Assembly: GCA_037127315.1 (NCBI GenBank)
Contig: JBBBDQ010001187.1
Coordinates: 372,001 to 436,000 of the forward strand
Length of the DNA stretch: 64,000 nucleotides
Reading direction: 5' to 3'
From: Ascarosepion bandense
Lineage: Eukaryota; Mollusca; Cephalopoda; Sepiida; Sepiidae
The position numbers were made by a program, and so were the translations under genes. Shown piece by piece: positions 32,804 through 44,112 of the stretch. Under the pieces are notes generated by a model that searched no databases, was not told the DNA's origin, and saw only the letters and a list, made by a program, of their open reading frames with translations. How positions within the stretch are numbered: the stretch's first letter is position 1; each line of letters begins with the position of its first letter.

Positions 32804-33114
32804 CAGTCAGTCAGTTAAGTGCCATACGTGAAACACGCTTGGGTGATCATGTCTCGAAAGAGATACGACTGACTGGGCAGAAGATTATCCCGCAGCAGGT
32901 TGCCATTGCTTTCTGCGGAAGACTGGTTGCCAGCCAAGGCTATAGAACCGAATCCGTCATGTTATGTAACCAATAAATGAAGGAAAAGACAGATTAATAC
33001 CTTTCTGACGGGTATTTGCGCGTAAGTGAATGCAAGAAATTCAACTGGAATTCGAACTTGGTACCCCGATTCCTCGTTCTAAGCCGTTATCCACTGCACC
33101 ACAACGCACATCCT
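32804..33114 (-). repeat. SINE-A, full length with target-site duplication
   Basis: Tail seen as cagtcagtcagttaagtgcc, hairpin catgtctcgaaagagatacg, body, and head ending cacaacgcacatcc. The flanks are an identical gtgtggctgt at 32794-32803 and 33115-33124. Confidence 0.93.
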
Positions 33115-33291
33115 GTGTGGCTGTACTTGATTAATTTTCTGCATATCATTTTTTCTTACATTAGAAGAAAAAAAGGGATAAATATATTCGTGTCTATTTC
33201 CATGACTCTTAAAAGAAAAGGAAAGTAATTGTTGTTATTTTTTCAATATGTCTACTGAGATTTTCGTTTACATTTTCCTTGTTTTCATTAG

Positions 33292-33825
33292 TGTAACGCA
33301 ATAGTTTTCATTAGTGTAACACAATAGTCTTTGTATCCGAACAAATGTTTTAGTGTAATATAACAATCTGGCCCCACCCGAGGAAGTGATGCAAGCGATG
33401 GTGTTTCCCGTCGGTGAAGGGGGCGGCGAAGCGACAAGACAGGTGTTTGTGAAATACATCCTGTCGAGGCCGGAGCGGATGTCATTTGACCTTATTTCCG
33501 ACAGCGGCGGAAATGGCTACAGAGGCAAACAGATCAGGTGTCTCTTAGAATTACGTGGGCGTTGCGTGGGCGAGGCAAAACCGGAAGGAAAGTTCCGGTT
33601 CTAGAAGACTATATAAAGACCTCGACACACGGATTCGCCAGCAGAGAACGGCCAGTGGAAGCAGAGAAACACCACGGCAAGACTACACTCCCGTCAACCC
33701 ATTCTATGTGCCTCTCACCCTTCCGTTCTCTATTCCACACGGTTCGTCGTCATTAATAAAAATATAACCTTATATTTTTATATATGCGTGTTTGTTGTTT
33801 TGTCGTCGTACGGCGATATATAACA
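33292..33825 (+). mobile_element. Solo LTR of an LTR retrotransposon
   Basis: It starts TGTAACGCAATAG (or, alternatively, TGTAATATAACA at 33354) and ends GATATATAACA, within flanking ttag words at 33288-33291 (or 33350-33353) and 33826-33829. It has a GC-rich U3, a TATA box (tatataaag, 33610-33618) and a poly(A) signal (aataaa, 33755-33760) in the right order. A repeated agtgtaac-caatag word occupies 33290-33330. Open frames inside (33386-33767) are LTR sequence. Solo LTRs arise by recombination between the two LTRs of a full element. Confidence 0.75.
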
Positions 33826-33829
33826 TTAG

Positions 33830-34284
33830 TAAATGAGAGTTAAGTGTATGAGGTTAGAAGTTCAGTAAAACATTATATACGTTATAAATCAAAGAAATTC
33901 GAAAAGAAAGAAATGAAAATAGAATACTAAGTAAGTCTTAATATATACGAAAACGAAGTGAACATTTTCATGATAGAAAGTTGCAGCGAAAAGGATGAGA
34001 TAAAGGGAGAAACAGATGTCGTAAAATTGCTTTTGGTCGTGATCTTTTATTTACACAGAAAGCAAAAAATTGCTGTAGAATCTCGAGAAAAAAAATCCCA
34101 AAAACCCGCATGCTAACTAAATTTAAATCAAAGGATTAAATAAAATAATTAATTTATGTAAGATTTCTTTTTTGAAAACTGTAGAAAAATTACGGTTGAT
34201 TAGTTCGTCCTGGGTAGAAAGATAAAGTACATCCGTCAGGAAGTCCAGTGATCGTTAGGACTTGAGGAACTACAACTTAATTCA
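33830..34284. other. Unassigned AT-rich stretch
   Basis: No feature seen. Confidence 0.5.
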
Positions 34285-34470
34285 TGTTTTTTGTTTTGTT
34301 TTTTATCGTATCACCCCAAGCAAGGCGGTAACGCCCCTGATGTGCAAAGGGCTACATAACAGTAAAAAGATTAGATAGGAGGAGAGAGAAGAGAAAGACG
34401 AACCAGTTAGAAAGGAGCAAGAGAAGGATGAGCATTTAGGTGTGATGACAGTTGCATCCCAGGTCAAATT
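34285..34470 (-). mobile_element. LINE-B 3' UTR fragment
   Basis: atcaccccaagcaaggcggt followed by the purine-rich 3' UTR complement, then lost. No coding part. Confidence 0.8.
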
Positions 34471-34617
34471 TTACCTTGAGGATAGCACCAGTTAGGGCCT
34501 CATATATTAACAAGTAGGGGTCAAAACACTATGTTAAATACAAAAATGTATCTTTATATTAAAAAATACCAGCAATACATATTCGTAGTAAAAAACAATT
34601 AACAGTAATATCATTTA

Positions 34618-34712
34618 GTCGCGCACAAGGTTGCCATTGCTTTTCTGTCGGTCAAGGCTACAGATTTCTCATTCCGATCCCCTTCCACTACACCAAAACT
34701 TACACTCAGCAA
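34618..34712 (-). repeat. SINE-A remnant with large internal deletion
   Basis: caaggttgccattgcttttc joins directly to a head-like segment (tttctcattccgatcccctt). About 110 bp of body is missing. The surrounding 34471-34924 is otherwise unassigned. Confidence 0.6.
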
Positions 34713-34924
34713 CGCATTTTTGTAAAAAAGAATATATGAAAATAAAAAATAACAGTAATACATTTTTAAAAGAAATTAATAATGCAACCAAGTAAATTAA
34801 ATTTTGGCATTAAATAATCTATAAGAATTTGATATGCCATTAAAGAAAAATAAAAAAACCCTGCTTATTAATCTTCAACAAATTGAGTTTCAACGCCGCG
34901 ACAAAATACATATATTCGCGTTCA

Positions 34925-35108
34925 CGGATTCTATTTTTTTATGTGCAATGTGCTTTCAGGCTCTTGTCGATCATAGGTCTTCTCGATTTCCTGTCATGTG
35001 TAGTTCTTAATAAAATTTTGTTTTTTGTCATCTCTCCTAAACTCCATCCTACTCTGTGTTTACTCATGCCCGCTAAACAAGTCACATGTTGTTTTTCTCT
35101 TTTCTCAC
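34925..35108 (-). mobile_element. LINE-A 3' end, part 1 of a split copy
   Basis: Nucleotide order of the LINE-A terminus (gtgctttcaggctcttgtcg, atcataggtcttctcgattt, then tcatgcccgctaaacaagtc) continues at 35841-35905 after a 730-bp interruption. Confidence 0.7.
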
Positions 35109-35118
35109 ATACCTTCAA

Positions 35119-35465
35119 TACATAAGTGGTACATTTTTGTGTCTGGTAGGGACCCAAATCATCTCTCAGTTACGTCTTTGTCTTCGAAGACAGAATGTGA
35201 CTCAGTTGTGGCTCCGTCGCGAGGGTGGCAACTGAGAAAAATTACACTGAATAGATGCCCGGTCTCGGGGAACAATGTCCCTTGGCGCGTTACCCCATTG
35301 CAGCGGAAGGGCGGACCAGGTGCTCGTCACCAGGGCCAGCTCAACCGGAGGTTGAGGGGACTGGAAATTTTTTCCCTTTGTCCGTCTGTACGCGGTCGGG
35401 TTCCCACCTTAAAAAAAGACCTTGTGTCACATCTTGCTCCAGTGAGGGAGTAGGGTAAATATACT
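35119..35465. repeat. GC-rich unit 1 of an unexplained tandem pair
   Basis: 347 bp, far richer in G+C than the surroundings. Potential stems: ctcagttg with caactgag (35201-35208, 35229-35236), perfect ctcaacc-gga-ggttgag (35340-35356), and the palindrome gtcttcgaagac (35179-35190). Frames across it (35025-35458) are unconvincing. It could be an LTR, an unusual SINE or a structured RNA unit; I cannot decide. Confidence 0.7.
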
Positions 35466-35475
35466 TACCTTCAAT

Positions 35476-35830
35476 ACTTACCCGGCACATTTTTGTGTCG
35501 TGTAGGGACCCAAATCATCTGTCATTTGCGTCTCTGTCCTCGAAAACATAGTACGGCTCAGTTGTGGCTCTGTCCGCGAGGGCAAGGTCGCAACTGAGAA
35601 AAAATACACTGAATAGATACTCTGTACCGTGGAAGAGTGTCTCGCGGCCGTGCCACCCAATTGTAGCAGAGAGGTGGACCAGGTGCTCGTTACCCGGGCC
35701 AGTTCAACCGGAGGTTGAGGGGTCTGGGGATTTTTTTGTCATTGTGTCCGTCCGTACGCGGTCGGGTCCCCACCTTAAAAAAGACCTTGTGTCATATCTT
35801 ACTCCAGTGGGGAAGTAGGGCAAATATCCT
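35476..35830. repeat. GC-rich unit 2 of the tandem pair
   Basis: 355 bp, clearly homologous to unit 1 (gggacccaaatcatctgtca, ggtggaccaggtgctcgtta, tccgtacgcggtcgggtccc) with many substitutions. The ctcagttg/caactgag stem (35557-35564, 35591-35598) and the tcaacc-gga-ggttga hairpin (35704-35718) are both kept. The word taccttcaat bounds the units at 35109-35118, 35466-35475 and 35831-35840. Confidence 0.7.
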
Positions 35831-35840
35831 TACCTTCAAT

Positions 35841-35905
35841 TTGTTCTGTAAGTATCAAATTTTCTAAACTCTTTTTTTCATTATTTGCCTAAGAAATTTT
35901 TATCC
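35841..35905 (-). mobile_element. LINE-A, part 2 of the split copy
   Basis: ctgtaagtatcaaattttct and cattatttgcctaagaaatt follow the LINE-A order expected right after 35108, so the GC-rich pair sits inside this LINE. Confidence 0.65.
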
Positions 35906-36204
35906 GAATTCGTATTTTTTCGCTACTACTGGTTATCATGATATTTTAACATTACTGTTGTGTTCATTCGTTTTACACATTCAAGTTAAATGAATTTGAT
36001 GCGTGATTCAAAAAGGCCGTTATTTGCAATGTTTAACAAAACATGGAATGTACATCAAAGTTAGTTTAATGTCATCATTTTTTCCATATGTTTTAGGAAA
36101 TATCCGGTTATAAATGTAATAAGGGTTGAGATATATGTTTGTTAGTTTTTTAAGAGAATTTCAATGACATTATCTAGATATATGTCCTTAAATGTGCGTT
36201 GTGC

Positions 36205-36505
36205 TGATGTACATTGTGGTGAAGTAGATATCCACTTGGACCGAGAACTCGGAGAGCCGAGTTCGAATTTCAGTTGAATTGACATATTCATTTATACTCA
36301 AATACCCTTGGGAAATGTATTAATCCGTCTCGTCTACCTTCAGCTATGGATTAAATAGCAGGGTAGATTGTGTTCTATAGCCTTGGTTGGCAATATCGCA
36401 GAAAGCAATGGCAAACTACTGCGAGAAAACTTTCTGCATAGTTAGTCATGTCTCTTTCGTGACATGATTTTCTAATCGTGTATCGCGTATGGAACTTAAC
36501 TAAGA
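36205..36505 (+). repeat. SINE-A copy
   Basis: Head ttgtggtgaagtagatatcc, B box gagttcgaatttc, body, hairpin tgtctctttcgtgaca, end ggaacttaactaag. 35906-36204 before it is unassigned. Confidence 0.87.
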
Positions 36506-36789
36506 TTTATTCAAACACAAATTTACTATTCATACAGCTTCATGATTCTATTATTTCCAAAGTTGACTATCTGCTGGGTGATGAAATATGAACAGGTTTT
36601 GTAAACGCTTTCATGCTATTGAAGTTCACCCATTATTTCTAGGGGTCTAAATGAGTGATAAAACCAAGATCATTTGAGCAGATGTATAATAGAACATTTC
36701 AACCAAGTTTTACACATTTGAACTGGGTCTGAAAGAAGAGATGAGATTGCATTGTTGGGAGATAACACTTTCCTGTTTGGCCGATTTCG

Positions 36790-37413
36790 GATCTTATTAT
36801 TTGATTTGGAGAAACTAAAATAAAACAAGTAAAAACTTCAAATACCTGGGAAGTATTTTGACAGAGGATGGAGATCCAAACGAGCATTAGCATGGCCAAA
36901 GACGCATTTCAGAAGCTAACTAGATAATGGAAAGACAGGAAAACCTCATTAGAAACAAAGAAAAAAATCTGGATTGCTATGTGATATATGTCGTACTCTG
37001 TATGAACGTGAATGCTGGACGATCTCATCAAGGATGAAAGAGAGACTCGAGGCAGCAGAAATGTGGTTTTACAGAAGGTTGCTTTGGATTCCATAGACAA
37101 AACACGTGTGCAACGATGAAGTGTTGGAAAGAATGCAAACGAGAAGAAAACTGATACTAAATATCAGAAGGAGACAAATGAGGTTAGTGGGACACGTAAT
37201 GAGGAAGAAGGGTCTTCTTTAATACTCACAGGTCGGATAAATGGAAGAAGAGGCAGGGGAAAGTAGCGCGAAACGTATTTGTTAGGTCTGAGCAAATGGA
37301 TGGCGGAGCGGGGATTAGAGATACCAAGCAAAAAAGATATTGAGAGCGACAAGAGACAGAGCAAAAGTGGAAGTTCATGATCGCCTAATTCTGAAAAGAC
37401 ATGGAATATGAAG
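36790..37413 (+). mobile_element. LINE-A 3' fragment with intact tail
   Basis: Broken frames carry IKQVKT-like, MAKDAFQKL-like, LETKKK-like and ERLEAAEMWFYRRLLWIP-like blocks, followed by the C-terminal block. The end is agacatggaatatgaagaag, so the GAA-type 3' tail is preserved. Confidence 0.86.
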
Positions 37414-37549
37414 AAGAAGTCTCTCTTTAATCGCTTCATTTAGAATCACGATCAGTTGGAGATGAACGTTTTACTTTGCAGAAAGAACTCATACGAAACA
37501 ATGCTATTCCAATCATAGGAGCGACGCAGCATGATCTTTTTGTAAATCT

Positions 37550-37762
37550 TAGTTTGCTACGCATGATACACACTTAAGTGCCATGTCTCTTTCCATTAAC
37601 AAATGGCTAAGTAGAAGATTTTCCCGCAATAGTTTAACGTTCCTTTCTATGGTTGCCTGGTTGCCATCAAAAGCTATACGACCCAAATTCTCCTGCTATT
37701 AAATCAACAACTGGGAGGTAAAGAAATGAATTAATACCATTCCCAAAGGTATTTGTGCCCAG
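37550..37762 (-). repeat. SINE-A, diverged 3' part
   Basis: gatacacacttaagtgccat to ccaaaggtatttgtgccca. The hairpin region is altered. Confidence 0.75.
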
Positions 37763-38177
37763 GGAAAAACCTGATTTGTGCCTAGGGAAAAACCTGATGC
37801 AAGTACTTTCAAAATCCCTCACAAAATTCATATTATATATGGAGTATGTGTGCGATGTCCGAGGAGACTTGAATCTATTCTAATAAGAATTTTGATTTGA
37901 TCGTCATCATCAATGTCTGCAGAACTACCGGAACGATGTTGGTATTCCAGTTTAACATTTCCACATTTCAACATAGCAAAAAAACTTACGATGCATACTA
38001 TCAGCTATTATACCATTACCATAAACAGCACATATATTATTTACTGTTTTGTACTAAGTATTCGAACTTAAACTGAACACAGTAGCTCGAATAGGGTAAC
38101 ATTTGATTTCAAACTAAACCATTTAACATGTCAACAGGTTATAGATTGTTCCAATGACCATATATATAATATTTCGT

Positions 38178-38210
<33 letters not shown>

Positions 38211-38814
38211 TTGCTTTATTTACGAATTTCCAAAAATGGAGCTTACTGCATGTTTCTCATCATACTATTTAGTTAGGAAATAGATGCATAGAGAAGATCT
38301 GATATGTACTAATAACTTTTAGAGTGAATATGATTTTTAAAAATAGTTTTCCGTTTCTAATTTTGTTCAAATATTGCTTTTTTTCATTTTTCCATTAAAA
38401 ACAAAACAAGATTAGCTTCATACTAGATTAGACTTTGTCACACAAAATATATTTAAGGCTTTTCCACGAAATAATGTTAATTTTACATCCAAATATTCTA
38501 AAAACATTTTTGCACATATTTTCAAATTTCTTGAAATTTTATAAATGTTTTTATTTTTGATTGAAAACAAGAGTGAAATATGTATTTATCAATGGAAACC
38601 CAAATTTCATCGCATTGAATATGGAATATTATATCCGAAAATGATCAGATAAAAAAAACATCAAAATCCTAAAATGATTAATTTCCTTTACTTCGTAAAC
38701 TGGATGCGTTTTATTCTACTCACATACAAAGATTCTATAACTTGCATTAATCCCACACTATTTACATTATTCAGACTGTAGTCCACATCGTTGTTGCCAT
38801 TTGTACGGTGTTTT
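37763..38814. other. Unassigned, with a (TAA)n run at 38181-38209
   Basis: No gene seen. A word, gtgcctagggaaaaacctga, is locally duplicated (37756-37795). Confidence 0.5.
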
Positions 38815-38948
38815 GGTCGTTGTATACTCCGGCCTTCGGTAGGAATTTCGAACCGAAACCTTTATTAGAATCACTGGTTTATATCATTCTCATTCCTTAC
38901 GTGAAGCCACTTTTAGTAGTCATTAGTTATCTCCCTCTAACCGGACTC
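38815..38948 (-). repeat. Inverted repeat, left arm (unnamed family)
   Basis: tccggccttcggtaggaatt, cattccttacgtgaagccac and agttatctccctctaaccgg are mirrored at 39027-39130. A third copy, same orientation, lies at 52885-53045. Confidence 0.75.
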
Positions 38949-39026
38949 TCTAAGTTACTTAAGAACACATGACCTAGTGGAAATAGTCGTTGGGTGTACA
39001 ATACCAGGCTACAGCAGAAATGAACA

Positions 39027-39130
39027 AGTCCGGTTGGAGGGAGATTATTCATGACTACCAAAAGAGGCTTCACGTAAAGAATGATAATTACATACCCCCA
39101 GTGACTGCCGGGGCGTACAACGGCCGAAAA
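39027..39130 (+). repeat. Inverted repeat, right arm
   Basis: gtccggttggagggagatta, aagaggcttcacgtaaagaa and gccggggcgtacaacggccg. Shorter than the left arm by an internal deletion; about 78 bp lie between the arms. Confidence 0.75.
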
Positions 39131-41568
39131 ATATTGTTTTCGTATAAAATATTATTTGCTCATAAATATTGCTTGACTGTAAAATATTGTTTACCTGTAA
39201 AATATTGTTTGTCCTATAAAATTAAATTAAATAAATTATTTAACCGCGGAGTATTTTTGTAAACAACTCAGCTTTTTTCAAATTTTATCAATTGATTTCT
39301 GAAGCTGAACGAAACGTTGAGTTTGTAAATCTCTAGATAAAGGTTATAGATAATTTCAAAAATATTAAAAACTGTGAGGATTTTAGTACGCTTCAGCTTG
39401 TTGTAATTTTGTTTGCTTTTTGTCATAAAGTTTCGTTAAAATGAAAGTTGCTAAATATGCACATGAATCGGTTGGCAGAATATTTGGGGCGATGATGTTA
39501 TGAAGTGCTTCCTAAAATGAAATTACGCTTGTCCCAATGAATTCTACATTCACATGTCTATGACCACATCGAGTCTTTAAGTTGGAAGAATATCGGTTGT
39601 ATCCTGGACCCCAGAAGGACGACCGCCGACAGATCTAGTTTGCTCAATAGACGTTTCTCATGACATATGACGAGATATGGTCGGTTGTCACACGGTCCTA
39701 CGAATGGTAACCTTGATAATGCATATTCTTCAAATACATATCGGCTTAATTTTATCTCGCTTAATAGATTTTTTGATATATGAGATTATGAATGCTATGA
39801 GGATTGGTAAAATTACTGAAGTAGAGCGAGTTGTCTTTTGAAGACAGCTTCTTAAGCACATTTGGTATATTTTATCACCCACAGGGACATATACAGAAAT
39901 TAAGCCGAGCAGGCCTGCCTTAATTATTTGTGATGAGTAGCGTGTCTTGATCAAAGAAAACATGGCGGAGTCTATCCTTCTAGAATTCAGGCTACGGATG
40001 ACATCCTACATTTTGAAATCCAACTTTGGTCAGGAATGCGTGACCGGAGATTCCATTTGGTGGATCATCTACTGTGGTAATCAACTTCAGTCTAGGAAGC
40101 CCTCTACACCGATATGGCATGAGTAGACTGCCAGTAGATCAATTCCATGTGTAGATTTAGCCCGGAGTCTGTCAAAATCCCCTGTAGTTATCTTACAGTA
40201 TGTATATAATCATCAAGTTTGATATATTACAAATTTTTAGAAAATAAATAAGGTTCATTTTACGAGCGACAGTGCATCATTAAGCATGAATATCAGTTTG
40301 AACAACGTCAGTACGTTAAATTGTGTTTCCGTACTGACCAAACCGTTGACGGTTTCCAAATACTGCTTCAGGCTCTTGTTAACAATGCCGCCCACTGGGA
40401 TTATCGCCACAAGCCGTTCTCATAAAGAAGTCATCGCTTTGATAAATAGGACATGTTGAGACTCGAACCAGAGTCACATATTCTAATCATGAGCATCTTG
40501 CCACCCGTCTTGATGAAGTAATGCTGTAACCAATGACAACAACCATTCTGACTGTGCTATCACTAATATTACAAACATTTAAATAAACGCTTTCGTGCGC
40601 TGGATTTTTCCAGTTTTATATTTCAATATTCTACGGTGTTCTTGAGAGTAATTTTCTATCAGATTTCAACGGTTGTAACTCAGACGATGTCAATATCAAT
40701 CACGACCAGGCATATCCTTGTGAGTTGCCTCCACGTTAACGGGCTAACATTAATTACATTTATGTTGGAGAGAAGACCATTGCTCATTTAACTTGAAGAT
40801 CAAATACATTAGCTTTTATCACACATTTAAATTACCAGAAAATCTCGCATTCTAAAGTTAAGCAATAAAAGATCCTTTAATTTCAGCTGCCAAATAATAA
40901 CAGATGGGTTATGGGTGTGATATAGCGAAAGGCTCAAATGAAACTACTTGTATATTTCTAATGTATAGTATGAAGATTATCACTTGGGTTATATTTGCAC
41001 GTTTCGAATGATACAATATACGGCTTCCATCAGATTGATGAAGGTACGGTAGATCTTAGCGGTCTATAGAAATCAGTACTAGTAAACAAAAGCAATATTT
41101 ATGTTCAGACCAACCAAATTAAAGGTGATTTTGCTGTTCGCTTACAAAGTTTAATACAGCAGGCAAAGCTCAATTGCCCTTGTATCGGGAAAAGTTATGT
41201 ATTGTTGCAGAAAGTGATTTCGGATTTGCTGCCGAATTCCATTGTTGAGTTTCAAGTAACAAAAATATTTTTAGTATCGGCTATAATGTGTGTGTATGTG
41301 TGTGCGTGCGTGCGTGCACACGCGAAAGCGCCACGCCAGTTGGTTAAATAAAGTAGTCGGCTTCTTTTCTCAGGGAAATAGGTGGGTCTAGACACGACTC
41401 TATTCTAAAGTAAAAATAAGAAAAACAAAAACAAAAACAGATAGTGAGTCATTTTCCTTTGTGATTCGTGTCCATTTTAACACTGATTTCCACGCCACAT
41501 GTCGACTTTAAACAAAGTCCATAGCAAACAAGAAGTAATAGCCCTTCTTATTTAAGAAACTCACTTGG
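39131..41568. other. Long unassigned stretch
   Basis: No LINE, SINE or gene recognised. A short set of near-repeats, taaaatattgtttg-like, sits at 39130-39215, and a GT/GC microsatellite at 41288-41325. This is the longest feature-poor block in the window. Confidence 0.5.
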
Positions 41569-41845
41569 ATGTGCGTTGTAGTGCGTAGATGGAAATCGGG
41601 GAGCCGAGTTTGAATTCCATTTGAATCAATGGATTCACTTACGTGCAAGTACACTTTGGAAAGATATTAATCCATTTCTTTCCTCCAGTTAGATATATTG
41701 TGTTCTATATCCTTGGCTGGCTTTCAGTCTACTGCAGAAAGTAATGGCAACTTACTGCGGGATAATCATCTGCCCAGTCAGTCATGTCCCTTTCAAGATA
41801 TAATCATCCAAGCGTGTTTTATGTATGGCACTTAACTGGCTGATA
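41569..41845 (+). repeat. SINE-A copy with damaged head
   Basis: cttggatgtgcgttgtagtg, then a deletion in the A-box region; B box gagtttgaattcc; body; end cacttaactggctgat. Confidence 0.85.
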
Positions 41846-42027
41846 ACTTACCTTGAAATTGTTTGGTGTCTATATCATCTAACCTAAATTTTCGTACCCG
41901 AAATTTTAAGACTGTATTTTAAGTCATCAATGTAATATTTAATGATCCGCCATTATATCTTATTACTATAAACGTTATCTTGTTAGATACAAGTGTTTGA
42001 GCAGACATCCTTGATTTATTTTAAACA

Positions 42028-42390
42028 GTGAAAATACCATCCATTCATCAAGAATTCAATATATTGATGTTGATAGAAGATATTAATACCAAGAATTTTC
42101 AACCACACATGGACAACTTTTTAAAATACGTCAACCTCACAGCACCATATGACCAATTCAATAGCGACTTCTTTTTGCGTTTTATTAGAAACTGTCTTTC
42201 AAGTTCGAATCGACTGAATGCCTTAATCTAATAAAGGAACATTATCTATCAACAAAAACATACATGACGGGGAGGACCCTATTAGAGAAATACTTCAAGC
42301 CTCATCAGGAATTCAACAAAAACAAAAAAGAAAAAGTAAAAGAAAAGAGAGCTCCAGTCTATTTATTCCATTTCCAGAATATACCCTGAT
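42028..42390 (+). pseudogene. Unrecognised coding-like stretch, one frameshift
   Basis: Two open frames meet near 42190-42200. The first encodes KIPSIHQEFNILMLIEDINT and FQPHMDNFLKYVNL (to 42231). The second, +1 shifted, encodes ECLNLIKEHYLSTKTYM, GRTLLEKYFKPHQEFN and a Lys-rich run, to a stop at 42385-42387. A tttattttaaacag string right before 42028 resembles a splice acceptor. Composition is less repetitive than nearby chance frames. It may be a decayed exon, a retrocopy or a transposon protein. Confidence 0.35.
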
Positions 42391-42455
42391 CATTGAAAAA
42401 GAAAGACGTGAAGAGGTGGGCACTGATCCTTTTAGCATTCTATACCATCTCCCAA

Positions 42456-42761
42456 GGATGTGCATTGTGGTGCAGTGGATATCGGAACGTACTGATAGAT
42501 CGCAGAGCCGAGTTCGAATTCGAGTTGAATTCGCTGAATTCACTTACGCGCAAATACGCTTTGGAAAAGTATTAATCAGTCACTTCTCCCTCTAGCTGTG
42601 GATGAAATAGAAGGGCAGATTAGATTTCTATAGCGCTGGTTAACAACCAGTTTACCGAGGAAAGTAATGGCAACCTACTATGAGAAAAACTTCTGCCTAG
42701 TCAGTCATATCTCGAAAAAGACATGATCGCCTAAGCGTTTATCAAGTGTAACACTTGACTG
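42456..42761 (+). repeat. SINE-A copy
   Basis: Head ttgtggtgcagtggatatcg, B box gagttcgaattcg, hairpin catatctcgaaaaagacatg, end acacttgactg. An ataccat word on both sides (42442, 42762) may be the target duplication. Confidence 0.87.
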
Positions 42762-43049
42762 ATACCATGACCTAAACTAATGTATCAATAAATGACATCG
42801 ATCCAGTTTTTCGTTTCCGAGGCCAGTGTACTGACGGCGGGGGAGATATCTTGATAAGATTGATAGTTTTTAGATAAGAATAAGATTGAACAGAAAATCA
42901 ACATTTACCAAATGTTCGAATAATTGGGACTCATGTCCGAATCAGAAAATATGATCTGAAATTAGAATGAAAGCTCTAATGATAAATTGTCCCCTGTATG
43001 CAACCACTTTCTCAGAGTAATGGTTAAAATGATTTTGAGTGAGTTAAGC

Positions 43050-43500
43050 CTGTGAATATTGGCAAAGACAATATTTTTCGTATATTGTCGTTTGGTGCAA
43101 CAGAATCTAAAAAAACAAAACTGTACCAAACAAAAGAAACAACATCACCAGAGGACAATCAAAAACAGCTAAAATGCATATCACATGTAACTTAAAGAGA
43201 AAATAATGACATCATCAAGATGCTGACGTTCAGCACTACTTCAAATGAAATGTTAGGAAGGAAAGCTACCATCAACACTGCTAAGAGCGATAACAGCTCC
43301 CAAACTCGTGAAAGCTATTTTCTGAAAAAATTGTTTCAAAAAAGGGTTTATCAATTTCAACCTTGAGCTGGTTGATAGAGCAATGAATCTTGAATGTTTC
43401 CTAATAAGGAAGCATCTAATATTATAATGAAAGCAGTAACCGAACAAGAAAGAAATGCTAAAATGATTTCCCAAATAACAGTGATGCAGCTTCAGTTCTT
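43050..43500. repeat. Unnamed dispersed repeat, copy 2
   Basis: Shares order with 17340-17560 (aacaacatcac, gatgctgacgttcagcac, gttaggaaggaaagc). 42769-43049 and 43501-43661 show nothing. Confidence 0.45.
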
Positions 43501-43659
43501 TTCAAGACAGACATTTTCTTTTTTAGCACTTTCAATACCTAGGCCGGTAGTTGTTAATTTCCGTAAAAAATAAAAATAAAAAATAGAAAAGAAAAAATAA
43601 GAAAAAATTATGTCTTGTGTACCTAAGAAAATGAGATTTATATTAATAAAATATAGTGG

Positions 43660-43661
<2 letters not shown>

Positions 43662-43730
<69 letters not shown>
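43662..43730. repeat. (TA)n(TG)n microsatellite
   Basis: TA to about 43695, then TG to 43730. Confidence 0.95.
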
Positions 43731-43734
<4 letters not shown>

Positions 43735-44112
43735 CGTGCGTTTGTACGTATGTAATTGTTACAACCTAAAATGTATGTGTATCCAAAGAATCTATTTTTC
43801 TCTCTCTCACTACCATCCCTCTTATTACTACGCTACGAAAACTTTCACTTTTTTCAAATGAGGCGCTTCCTAAAAAGTTTCGACAAAAATAAAACTGGAA
43901 TAGAAAAATGACATTAAAAACAATGACCTTATCTGACACTTGGGAATATATTCCAGATTGCAAAATATGCACACCTAATATATGCGTATTCATTTAAATA
44001 AAGAGTAAAAGTTTCATTAATTTAAAATTATTTATTTTCTACATTATTTTAAGGCGAAAAAGATTTTTACGCATCTTTCTCCTATTTTCCATCTCTCATG
44101 TTTTAGTCATTA
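43731..44112. other. Unassigned stretch
   Basis: No feature seen. Confidence 0.5.

Noticed and set aside
33386..33767. Overlapping 70-residue frames in a GC-rich block
   Set aside because: They lie inside the solo LTR in competing frames; GC-rich sequence has few stops by chance.
35461..35490. U1 snRNA 5' end (atacttacc)
   Set aside because: The short 5' word occurs at the unit boundary, but the following sequence does not keep the U1 stem-loops or Sm site.
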